The position numbers and the translations under genes were made by a program. A stretch of 64,000 nt of DNA, taken from NCBI GenBank assembly GCA_020723325.1, contig DYJD01000020.1, positions 1 through 64,000 of the forward strand, read 5' to 3'. Below are positions 57,640 through 64,000 of this stretch, one piece after another. Source of the stretch: Desulfosudis oleivorans. GTDB taxonomy: Bacteria > Desulfobacterota > Desulfobacteria > Desulfobacterales > SURF-7. The notes under the pieces are model-generated. The model was not told the origin of the DNA. It did not search any database and saw nothing but the letters and a program-made list of their open reading frames with translations. Every line of letters starts with the position of its first letter. The stretch's first letter is position 1.

Positions 57640-59064
57640 ATGGTAGAATTGATTGCTTTGATTCCTTTTATCACCGGCCCCATGGCTTTTTTTCTGCCCC
57701 GTTCCGCCGGTCGCCTGCTCCTGATTCTCACCGGCGCCGTGCATCTCCTGCTTTCCCTACTGCTCTGGACCTATCGCCCCCTGCCCATGCTTTCAGCCTA
57801 TTTTGCCCTGACCGATGTCGGCCTTTTGTCCCTTTTGGTCATTTCCCTGTTGTTTTTCCTGATCTCGTTTTATACACGGGACTATCTGAAAAAATCAGGC
57901 ATCCATTTTGAAAATGTCTTCTGCGGCTCCATGCTGCTGTTCCTCGGCACCATGACCCTGGTGACCCTGGCGGATCATCTTATGGTCATGTGGATCGCCA
58001 TTGAAGCCACCACCCTGGCCAGCGCCCCCCTGATCTATACCCACCGTACGGCCGAGGCCCTGGAAGCCACTTGGAAATATGTACTGGTCTGCTCCGTGGG
58101 CATTGCCCTGGCCCTGCTGGGGTCCGTACTCATTACCATTGCCATGGATGTGGGCCGGGTGGATGTGCCGGTCTCGGTTTCCGCCCTGACCGGTGAGGCC
58201 GGGAACCTCGATCCCCTTTGGCTCAAAATCGGTTTTGTTTTCATCCTGGTGGGCTACGGCACCAAAATGGGGCTCGCGCCCATGCACACCTGGCTGCCCG
58301 ACGCCCACAGCGAGGCCCCCAGCCCGGCCTCGGCCTTGTTGTCCGGAGTTTTACTCAACTGTGCCTACCTTGGAATTTTCAGGACCCATAAAATCATGAC
58401 TGCCGCGGGCCTGGGGGCCTTTTCCGGCAGGATTCTGATGGTATTCGGCCTCATCTCCATCCTGGCGGCGGCCACCTTCATCGTTAAACAAAACGAGTAT
58501 AAAAGACTGCTGGCCTATTCCAGCATTGAAAACATGGGCATCATCGCCTTCGGCACGGGCATCGGCGGCTTGGGAGCTTACGGGGCCCTGATCTGCCTGA
58601 TCCACCACAGTCTGATCAAGTCCGCCCTTTTCCTGACTTCCGGCAATATCCTGTTGAATTACGGCAGCCGCCTGCTGAAGGACATCACCGCCCTGGTCCG
58701 GCGGATGCCCGGCACCTTTCTGGCCTTTTGCGGCGGCTTTGCCGGCATTTCCGGTTTTCCGCCCTTTGGCCTCTTCATCGGCAAGGTCATGATTATCATG
58801 GGTGCTTTCCGTGGCGGACATTATGTCGCCGTCGGCATATTCATGGCCAGCCTGAGCGTCATTTTCGCCGGGTTCGCCAACCATACCCTGAAGATTTTCT
58901 TCATGAAAAGCGCGGCCGAGCCCCTGCCCCGGGAAACGGCGGGCATGCTTCTGCCCCAATACCTGCTGCTGCTTACCTCTCTGATCTTGTGCTGCTGGAT
59001 GCCGGAAGGGTTGTCCCAGACCATCCGCAATGCCGCCAGTGTCATCACCCCCGGAGGATTTTAA
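57640..59064 (+). CDS. Ehr/Hyf complex second antiporter-like subunit (HyfF type)
   Basis: 474 aa, weak GGGAACG site. Twelve to fourteen hydrophobic segments with the antiporter fold: MVMWIAIEATTLASAPLIYT (Glu), GTKMGLAPMHTWLPDAHSEAP, KRLLAYSSIENMG, LIHHSLIKSALFL. It lacks the long lateral helix of NuoL. Its stop shares one base with the next start (TAATG), so translation of the large subunit is coupled. Confidence 0.9.
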   Translation: MVELIALIPFITGPMAFFLPRSAGRLLLILTGAVHLLLSLLLWTYRPLPMLSAYFALTDVGLLSLLVISLLFFLISFYTRDYLKKSGIHFENVFCGSMLLFLGTMTLVTLADHLMVMWIAIEATTLASAPLIYTHRTAEALEATWKYVLVCSVGIALALLGSVLITIAMDVGRVDVPVSVSALTGEAGNLDPLWLKIGFVFILVGYGTKMGLAPMHTWLPDAHSEAPSPASALLSGVLLNCAYLGIFRTHKIMTAAGLGAFSGRILMVFGLISILAAATFIVKQNEYKRLLAYSSIENMGIIAFGTGIGGLGAYGALICLIHHSLIKSALFLTSGNILLNYGSRLLKDITALVRRMPGTFLAFCGGFAGISGFPPFGLFIGKVMIIMGAFRGGHYVAVGIFMASLSVIFAGFANHTLKIFFMKSAAEPLPRETAGMLLPQYLLLLTSLILCCWMPEGLSQTIRNAASVITPGGF

Positions 59065-60575
59065 TGCATACGGAATTTGCCCGGATTGAGAACGGCGTGC
59101 TTTTCAAAAGGGAGAACCTCCCCTTGCTCGCCTTCGAAGACTTTAAAAATAAAGCCGTCGCCCTCATCCGCCGTGGCGCCAAAGTGGTGCACCATTTCGC
59201 CTACAAAGACAAGGACGGTCTCAAGTTACTGGCCGTACTCCGCACCGATAAGTTGCTGCTGGCCGCCGAATGCCCCGGGCCCCAGACCTACCCGGCCCTG
59301 AGCGCCAAATGCGAGCCCTTCCATCTCTTCGAGCGGGAAATTGCCGAACAGTTCGGCCTCCGGCCGGAAGGCCATCCCTGGTTGAAGCCGGCACGCTACC
59401 ATGCCAATTGTACCGGCGCCCCGGATGTTTTCGGCAATGACTACTCCCAGGATATCCCCGGCAACTACGACTACTACAGAGTCGAAGGCCCGGAAATCCA
59501 TGAAGTGGCCGTGGGGCCGGTGCATGCCGGCGTGATCGAGCCGGGCCATTTCCGCTTCAATTGCATCGGCGAGCGTGTTCTGCATCTGGAAATCCAGCTC
59601 GGCTACCAGCACCGCGGCGTGGAAGCACTGCTGTGTTCGGTGCCGGCAAACCGCCTGCCCATTCTTGCCGAAGGCATTGCCGGCGACACGGCCGTGGGCC
59701 ACAGCCTGTGCCTGGCTCAGGCCCTGGAAGCTTTTTGCGGCTTGCAGCCCGACAACGGCGCGCGCATCATCCGCACCATGGCCCTGGAATTGGAAAGGCT
59801 CGCCAACCATGTGGGCGATCTGGGGGCCTTGTGCGGGGACGTGGCTTTCCTGCCACCGGCCAACTATTTCGGCCGCATGCGCGGTGATTTTCTCAACATG
59901 ACCCTGCTTCTGTGCGGCAACCGTTTCGGCAAAGGCCTGGTGCGGCCCGGCGGGGTGCGCTGCCCCTTGACCGACACGGAACGTGCCGCCCTGACCAAAC
60001 AATTAGAGGCTCTGCGGCCCCAGGTGGAACATGTCATCGACCTCATGTTTTCAACCCCCAGTGTCAGGGGCCGCTTTGAAGACTGCGGCACGGTGAGCCG
60101 CCTGGACGCCGACAAGCTCGGCCTGGTGGGACCTGCAGCCCGGGCCTGCGGCATTGCCTACGATGTGCGCCGCAGTTTTCCAACGGAACACTATAGCCGT
60201 TTGTCCCTGGCCGAGACTGTTGAACTGAGCGGCGACGTCTATGCCCGGGTGAAAATGCGCACCAGGGAGGTAGTCCAATCCATGGACATCATCCAAGCTT
60301 TGCTGAAAGAGCCCATGGAAACGAATTGTGTGACGGAGAACCCTTTGCCTTTGACGCCTGCCGGCTTGGTGGTCACCATAAACGAGGCCTGGCGCGGCGA
60401 AGTATCCCATTGTATCTTGGCCGATGAAAACGGCCGGATTTTACGTTACAAGGTCAAAGATCCCTCGTTTCACAACTGGAACGGGCTCGCCATGGCCCTG
60501 CGGGATACTGGGATCTCGGATTTTCCGCTTAACAACAAAAGTTTCAATTTGTCGTATTGCGGGTTTGATTTGTAA
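59064..60575 (+). CDS. Ehr large subunit: NuoCD/HycE-like without Ni-Fe ligands
   Basis: 503 aa, GGAGG site six bases before ATG. Residues 1-115 are a NuoC/30-kDa domain (HHFAYKDKDGLKLL; FHLFEREIAEQFGLRPEGHPWLKPA); the rest is NuoD/HycE-like. Where [NiFe] hydrogenases have RxCGxC before AHS, this has EGIAGDTAVGHS (Ala and Thr for both Cys). Where the C-terminal DPCxxC should be, it has NLSYCGFDL (Ser and Gly). So no Ni-Fe site can form, and H2 chemistry is not expected. This is the defining feature of Ehr (energy-converting hydrogenase-related) complexes known from Geobacter and relatives. The remaining single C-terminal Cys is not a ligand pair. Confidence 0.88.
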   Translation: MHTEFARIENGVLFKRENLPLLAFEDFKNKAVALIRRGAKVVHHFAYKDKDGLKLLAVLRTDKLLLAAECPGPQTYPALSAKCEPFHLFEREIAEQFGLRPEGHPWLKPARYHANCTGAPDVFGNDYSQDIPGNYDYYRVEGPEIHEVAVGPVHAGVIEPGHFRFNCIGERVLHLEIQLGYQHRGVEALLCSVPANRLPILAEGIAGDTAVGHSLCLAQALEAFCGLQPDNGARIIRTMALELERLANHVGDLGALCGDVAFLPPANYFGRMRGDFLNMTLLLCGNRFGKGLVRPGGVRCPLTDTERAALTKQLEALRPQVEHVIDLMFSTPSVRGRFEDCGTVSRLDADKLGLVGPAARACGIAYDVRRSFPTEHYSRLSLAETVELSGDVYARVKMRTREVVQSMDIIQALLKEPMETNCVTENPLPLTPAGLVVTINEAWRGEVSHCILADENGRILRYKVKDPSFHNWNGLAMALRDTGISDFPLNNKSFNLSYCGFDL

Positions 60576-60612
60576 AAAGGAGGCGGACTTTTTCGACGAT
60601 ACCTTCCCTCAT

Positions 60613-60643
60613 TGTGGGAGCGGCTTCCAGCCGCGATACGGCC
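60613..60643. repeat. REP core, AGCCGC hairpin (reverse orientation)
   Basis: TGTGGGAGCGGCTTCCAGCC, with GCGATACGGCC following, is the inverse of the core at 51397-51411; GCGGCT-TCC-AGCCGC at 60620-60634 forms a 6-bp hairpin. No GATCAT ends are kept. It sits between the Ehr large- and small-subunit genes. Confidence 0.65.
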
Positions 60644-60672
60644 GCAGCGAATGTTTAGGTAAGTTGTAAGAT

Positions 60673-60738
60673 ATGAATAAAATCAGCCTGATTATTTTAT
60701 CAATATTATTGGTTTTAAGTCTATGGGTATTGAAGTAG
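60673..60738 (+). CDS. Possible 21-aa hydrophobic peptide
   Basis: ATG-initiated ORF encoding a single membrane helix (MNKISLIILSILLVLSLWVL, Lys-rich start). It lies in the 400-base gap between the two Ehr hydrophilic-subunit genes. Only a weak GTAAG precedes it, and AT-rich DNA produces such ORFs by chance, but small membrane peptides do occur in Nuo-like operons. Confidence 0.2.
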   Translation: MNKISLIILSILLVLSLWVLK

Positions 60739-60797
60739 TCAATATACCGTTTTGTTATAAAAGAAAGTTTAAATTTTTTTCTACCACCCGCTGCGGT

Positions 60798-60875
60798 GAA
60801 GTACACGAAGGACACGAAGTTTATTATAAATATTCATAAATATTTGTGTTTTTCTTCGCGACCTTCGTGTACTTC
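60798..60875. repeat. Inverted repeat GAAGTACACGAAGG (22-base arms)
   Basis: Arms at 60798-60819 and 60854-60875 are inverse at 20 of 22 positions (GAAGTACACGAAGG / CCTTCGTGTACTTC) around a 34-base AT-rich loop. A third kind of palindromic intergenic element, inserted in the gap between the Ehr large- and small-subunit genes. Confidence 0.65.
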
Positions 60876-60975
60876 GTGGTGAAAAATTTTTTTGCCCCAA
60901 AGGGAAAGATTCAAAAATAAGCGCAATATTTTAATATTATAGTGATACAAAAGCTTTATACAAAGCGAGCAATTC

Positions 60976-61722
60976 ATGTTGAACATCATTAAAAATCGAT
61001 TAGAACAAGGCCATCGGACCACCAAATATCCAAAAGAAAAAATTGAGCTGCCTCCGCGCTATCGCGGGCGGCCCCGGATTCAGAAAGACGTCCCTAATGA
61101 TCTGCTGAACGCTTGCAGTCAGGCCTGTCCCCAACAGGCCATTGATGGGCAAAGCGGCAGCATGGATCTAGGCAAATGCGTTTTCTGCGGAACCTGCGAG
61201 CGCATTTCCAAAGGGGAATTCATCACCTTTACCCAGGATTTTGAATTGGCCGTCAGCCAAAAGAAGCAATTGCTCAGATCCGATGAACCCTGGCCGGTCC
61301 TGGCCGACCATGCCAAAAAGCATTTTAAAAAGCTCTTCGGCCGTTCCCTGCAACTCCGCCAGGTTTCCGCTGCCGGGTGCAATGCCTGCGAAGCGGATTT
61401 AAACGTGCTGGCCACCCCCTTTTTTGATCTGGCCCGTTTCGGCATCAATTTCGTGGCCTCCCCCCGTCATGCCGACGCCATCGTGGTGACCGGCCCGATT
61501 TCCCGCAACATGCAAACCGCCTTGCTGAAAACTTACGAAGCTGTGCCGGCTCCAAAGGCCGTCATCGCCGTGGGCAGTTGCGCCTTATCCGGCGGACCGT
61601 TTCGCGGCAGCCCGGAAGTCGCCGAGGGACTGGACACGATCCTGCCCGTGGACCTTTTCATCCCCGGTTGCCCGCCCCATCCATTAACGAATTTGCATGC
61701 CTTGATCACCTATTTCAAATAG
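60976..61722 (+). CDS. Ehr small Fe-S subunit (NuoB/HycG type with ferredoxin domain)
   Basis: 248 aa. A ferredoxin-type [4Fe-4S] site is made from C51 (CP) with C68, C71, C74; the NuoB/HycG cluster has Cys135 and Cys138 (AGCNACEADLNVL), Cys202 (VGSCALSGG) and Cys232 (PGCPPHP). It links electron input to the large subunit. In most Hyf and Ech operons the ferredoxin (HyfH) is a separate protein; here it is fused to the small subunit. The gene is separated from the large-subunit gene by 400 bases of repeat-filled spacer. Ribosome site is poor (AGCGAGC). Confidence 0.87.
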   Translation: MLNIIKNRLEQGHRTTKYPKEKIELPPRYRGRPRIQKDVPNDLLNACSQACPQQAIDGQSGSMDLGKCVFCGTCERISKGEFITFTQDFELAVSQKKQLLRSDEPWPVLADHAKKHFKKLFGRSLQLRQVSAAGCNACEADLNVLATPFFDLARFGINFVASPRHADAIVVTGPISRNMQTALLKTYEAVPAPKAVIAVGSCALSGGPFRGSPEVAEGLDTILPVDLFIPGCPPHPLTNLHALITYFK

Positions 61723-61723
61723 T

Positions 61724-62605
61724 ATGAGATCGCCCATTGAACATCTGAAAAGAAGGCTTGCCGTTCGAAGACTTGGTTGGGCAGAAGCCCTTAAAAAAGG
61801 GGAGCAACTCCTGAAAGCCGGCAAGGCCGCTGAAAGCATCCCCTATTTCCGGCATTCCTTGAAAGCCAACCCAGGAGAGTACGGCACCGCAAACAGCTAC
61901 AAGTGGGCCCAGGAAAAACTCGCTGAGGCCCTTGGGAAAACCGGTCATAACCGTAAGGCGGCGGCACTCCTAAAGGAAATGACTCCTGCTCAGTATTGGC
62001 TGGGAGTCATCCGCGCTTCTCTACTATCCGCCGCATTCATTCTGGGTGGAGGGCTCGTCATCATTTTTGGTGCCATGTTCATTATGGCAAGGTTCTTCGG
62101 GCAAGAAATACCAGCAATCCCTGTGGTCATTTCTCGAGGAGAAACTACAACAATCGATGTGCGTTTTACTACGCCTGTAGATATCAGCGCCCGCGGAGCA
62201 ACCGTTAAACCCGCGGAGCGATACGACGGTCTGCTCCCTTGGATGGTCCGCCCCTGGGAGGATTTCGAGAACCGGTACACTGGACCCCGTATTTTAGACA
62301 GGGGCTCCTTCCATAGTTTTGAAGTTGTCATGCAAGGCAAGCAAAGCGGTTTGGGTTATGCCATCGGTGAACCGGACATAGTGAACGGCTATGGCGGCTC
62401 AAAGGTCATTATTTCAGCTCATAGCGACACTCCGCCGGGCTTGTACAAAATTTGGCTGGCCGGCGCCTATCTGGATCACACGCGGAGAATTGCGCGATTC
62501 AATCCCGATACCATAATCTGGCAGGCCGGACCGTCTGAAAAGGAAACTCTTCCAAGGGATGCAGGCGCCGGCCGGATTCCGGCAATTGAAGTGTCTGTAA
62601 AATAA
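61724..62605 (+). CDS. TPR-containing single-pass membrane protein, unknown function
   Basis: 293 aa. Stop of the Ehr small subunit and this start are one base apart, so translation is coupled. Residues 17-90 are TPR-like helices (GWAEALKKGEQLLKAGKAAESIP and QEKLAEALGKTGHNRKAAAL). A transmembrane segment follows (about 95-125), then a beta-rich C-terminal domain (ETTTIDVRFTTPVDISARG) probably on the outside. Possibly an assembly or accessory factor for the Ehr complex, but nothing in the fold says so. No family recognised. Confidence 0.6.
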   Translation: MRSPIEHLKRRLAVRRLGWAEALKKGEQLLKAGKAAESIPYFRHSLKANPGEYGTANSYKWAQEKLAEALGKTGHNRKAAALLKEMTPAQYWLGVIRASLLSAAFILGGGLVIIFGAMFIMARFFGQEIPAIPVVISRGETTTIDVRFTTPVDISARGATVKPAERYDGLLPWMVRPWEDFENRYTGPRILDRGSFHSFEVVMQGKQSGLGYAIGEPDIVNGYGGSKVIISAHSDTPPGLYKIWLAGAYLDHTRRIARFNPDTIIWQAGPSEKETLPRDAGAGRIPAIEVSVK

Positions 62606-62620
62606 AGCCGTTGGAATCAT

Positions 62621-62649
62621 TTGACTTGTTCAATAATATGGATTATCAT
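62621..62649 (+). promoter_or_regulatory. Sigma-70 promoter of the MazEF-like pair
   Basis: TTGACT (62621-62626), spacer 17, TATCAT (62644-62649): five of six matches at both hexamers, 33 bases before the antitoxin start. Confidence 0.6.
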
Positions 62650-62681
62650 AGCTATAAAATGCCACATTACAGAGGTACGAT

Positions 62682-62915
62682 ATGAGAACCATCCAGATGA
62701 CGCTTGATGATGATTTGGTAAAAGCGGTTGATCGTGTTTCGCAAGAACTCCGCACAACCCGCTCCGCTTTTACCAGAAAGGCTCTTCGTGAAGCGCTGGC
62801 CCGTTATAATCTTGAGCAGCTTGAACAAAAGCATTGCCGTGGATATAAACAATTTCCGGTAACTCATGATGAATTTTCAGTTTGGGAAACTGAACAGGAT
62901 TGGGGCGAGAAATGA
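62682..62915 (+). CDS. Ribbon-helix-helix antitoxin (MazE/CopG type)
   Basis: 77 aa, GAGGTACG site. RHH DNA-binding fold: TIQMTLDDDLVKAVDRVSQE then TTRSAFTRKALREALARY. The short acidic/aromatic tail (FSVWETEQDWGEK) is the toxin-binding segment. Overlaps the toxin start by ATGA (62912-62915). Expected to repress its own promoter. Confidence 0.85.
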   Translation: MRTIQMTLDDDLVKAVDRVSQELRTTRSAFTRKALREALARYNLEQLEQKHCRGYKQFPVTHDEFSVWETEQDWGEK

Positions 62916-63223
62916 AGCATGGTGAAATCCGATGGTATAAATTCGTCCCGCCGGATAAAAAAAGACCAGTGCTTATTCTTACTCGTGATTCTGTGATGGA
63001 GTATCTTGGTGAGGTAACCATTGCGCCCATCACCACTACTGTTCGCAATATCCCGTCTGAAGTATTTCTCTCCAAAACCGATGGTATGCCCCAAGATTGC
63101 GCTGTCAATTGTGACCACCTGCAGACAGTTTCAAAAGCCAAAATCGGACCATTGATCACAAACTTGCCACGGTTAAAAATGATTGATGTCGGACGTGCAA
63201 TTCGGTTTGCCCTCGATATTTAA
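62912..63223 (+). CDS. MazF/PemK-family toxin (endoribonuclease)
   Basis: 103 aa from ATG at 62912. PemK-like barrel: GEIRWYKFVPPDKKRPVLILTRDS, ITIAPITTTVRNIPSEVFL and DCAVNCDHLQTVSK. The Arg/Thr (RPV, ITTTVR) pair fits the catalytic site. Cleaves single-stranded RNA at specific sequences when free of antitoxin. Confidence 0.9.
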   Translation: MKHGEIRWYKFVPPDKKRPVLILTRDSVMEYLGEVTIAPITTTVRNIPSEVFLSKTDGMPQDCAVNCDHLQTVSKAKIGPLITNLPRLKMIDVGRAIRFALDI

Positions 63224-63255
63224 GGCACTTGCCATTCATAACTGTGAGAAATATA

Positions 63256-63675
63256 ATGATAAAAGAACACCTATCGAATAATTCAGGTATTTCACTTGCA
63301 AAGAAACTCGATTTCAAGCACTCGAGTCATGTCTTGCTTTTGGGTGCGCCGGTCGACTACAAAGCATTGCTCGAACCGCTGCCCGCGGGGGTGGTGTTCG
63401 AGAGCAAAGCAAGTTCGCGGATTGATATTGCCCACATATTTGTCACTCAAAAGGAAGAACTCATCAAAAACTTGAAAGCCTTGCGGCAGAAACTCAAGCC
63501 TGAGGCGGTGCTGTGGGTGTCCTGGCCCAAAAAAGCGTCCAAAATTCCTGCCACCGTCACAGAAGACATCATTCGCGAGGTTGCTCTTCCTTTGGGCTTC
63601 GTGGACATCAAAGTTTGCGCAGTTACCGATGTTTGGTCCGGGCTCAAGCTTGTGGTGCGCAAGGAACTGCGCTGA
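63256..63675 (+). CDS. DUF3052-like protein
   Basis: 139 aa; ATG at 63256, weak site. SHVLLLGAPVDYKALLEPLP start and VLWVSWPKKASKIPATVTEDIIREVALPLGFVDIKVCAVTDVWSGLKLVVRK end match DUF3052, a small SAM-methyltransferase-like fold without the usual cofactor motif. Cytoplasmic and uncharacterised. Converges with the OmpA-like gene with 18 bases between stops. Confidence 0.8.
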   Translation: MIKEHLSNNSGISLAKKLDFKHSSHVLLLGAPVDYKALLEPLPAGVVFESKASSRIDIAHIFVTQKEELIKNLKALRQKLKPEAVLWVSWPKKASKIPATVTEDIIREVALPLGFVDIKVCAVTDVWSGLKLVVRKELR

Positions 63676-63693
63676 AATTGATGGGCCGCTGGA

Positions 63694-64000
63694 TTACCGG
63701 ACAACCACCTCAACCCGACGGTTTTTGGGTTCATTGATATTGTCCTCGGTCAGGATGAGCGGATTTTCCTCTCCATGGGATGAAATTTCCAGACATTCCG
63801 GTTTGACGCCCCTTTCCACCAGCAGTTTGCCCACTGCCGCAGCCCTTTGAGATGAAAGACGCAAATTGAACTGCTTGTTCCCAATGGTGTCGGCATGACC
63901 GATAACACCGACATCCATTGAATTTCTGGAGCGGACAGTTTCCACAATTTCCGGAAGCACACGCAGCGATTCAGGGGTAAGCTTGGTGGAAACCTTTTCA
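63694..64000 (-). CDS. OmpA-family C-terminal domain protein (5' end outside window)
   Basis: Reading runs from the window edge to TAA at 63694 (102 codons visible). It holds the peptidoglycan-binding OmpA/MotB domain: DVGVIGHADTIGNKQFNLRLSSQRAAAV, LVERGVKPECLEISSHGEENP and NRRVEVVVR at the C-terminus. Anchors the protein, or an outer-membrane or motor complex, to peptidoglycan. N-terminal membrane part lies outside the window. Confidence 0.88.
   Translation of the reverse strand, partial: EKVSTKLTPESLRVLPEIVETVRSRNSMDVGVIGHADTIGNKQFNLRLSSQRAAAVGKLLVERGVKPECLEISSHGEENPLILTEDNINEPKNRRVEVVVR

Overview
The window looks like a chromosomal segment of an anaerobic Desulfobacterota-type (delta-proteobacterial) sulfate reducer or syntroph. 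This is inferred from gene content: a methylene-tetrahydrofolate reductase module of the Wood-Ljungdahl pathway, a hydrogenase-4-like membrane complex without nickel ligands, many Fe-S proteins, a DsrE-like protein, PAS histidine kinases, and intergenic spacers filled with palindromic repeats. No rRNA, tRNA, CRISPR array, integrase or complete insertion sequence was found.

Layout. 1-3.7 kb: a Tat-exported DUF362 lipoprotein diverging from a hotdog thioesterase, then an FNR-like box ahead of a tiny ORF, a CBS-pair protein and an HPP membrane protein. 3.9-5.5 kb: a DNA-binding response regulator and a divergent MetF paralogue. 5.7-13.7 kb: the central redox operon, made of a formate-dehydrogenase-like NuoG/FdhA protein lacking the Sec/Cys ligand, a NuoE protein, a giant NuoF-GltD fusion, MetV and MetF. 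It is best read as an NAD(P)H-linked, possibly flavin-bifurcating, methylene-THF reductase complex. 13.7-15.6 kb: an AT-richer minus-strand trio (Schlafen/AlbA-type ATPase regulator plus two very small proteins). 15.8-20.7 kb: PanE, YdjM-like, MaoC, a VapBC module, a methyltransferase and a CCG-domain Fe-S protein. 21.4-33.9 kb: hybrid histidine kinases, a Cys/Met PLP enzyme, an L,D-transpeptidase, a solute-binding protein, a glycerate-kinase remnant, an amidohydrolase, a second DUF362 protein and UPF0502. 34-42.4 kb: envelope lipoproteins including a recent SGNH-hydrolase duplication, a PAS-LuxR regulator, a flavoprotein/DsrE pair, and a eukaryote-type HisH-HisF fusion. 42.4-53.9 kb: a sigma-54 promoter before a large pentapeptide-repeat protein, ParA, an M14 peptidase, a cytidylate-kinase-like protein, an MscS-family channel, and an enoyl-CoA hydratase divergent from an HxlR regulator with a paired operator. 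54-61.7 kb: a six-subunit Ehr-like complex (energy-converting hydrogenase-related). 61.7-64 kb: a TPR membrane protein, a MazEF module, DUF3052 and the 3' part of an OmpA-family gene.

How it fits together. The two energy modules fit one lifestyle: the soluble Fdh-like/NuoEF/MetVF cluster moves electrons between pyridine nucleotide (and perhaps ferredoxin) and C1-folate, while the Ehr complex couples a redox reaction to ion transport at the membrane without making H2. Several PAS kinases, an FNR-like box and a sigma-54 promoter suggest redox- and signal-responsive control. At least four kinds of palindromic intergenic repeat recur, some nested in one another, and one pair brackets a gene.
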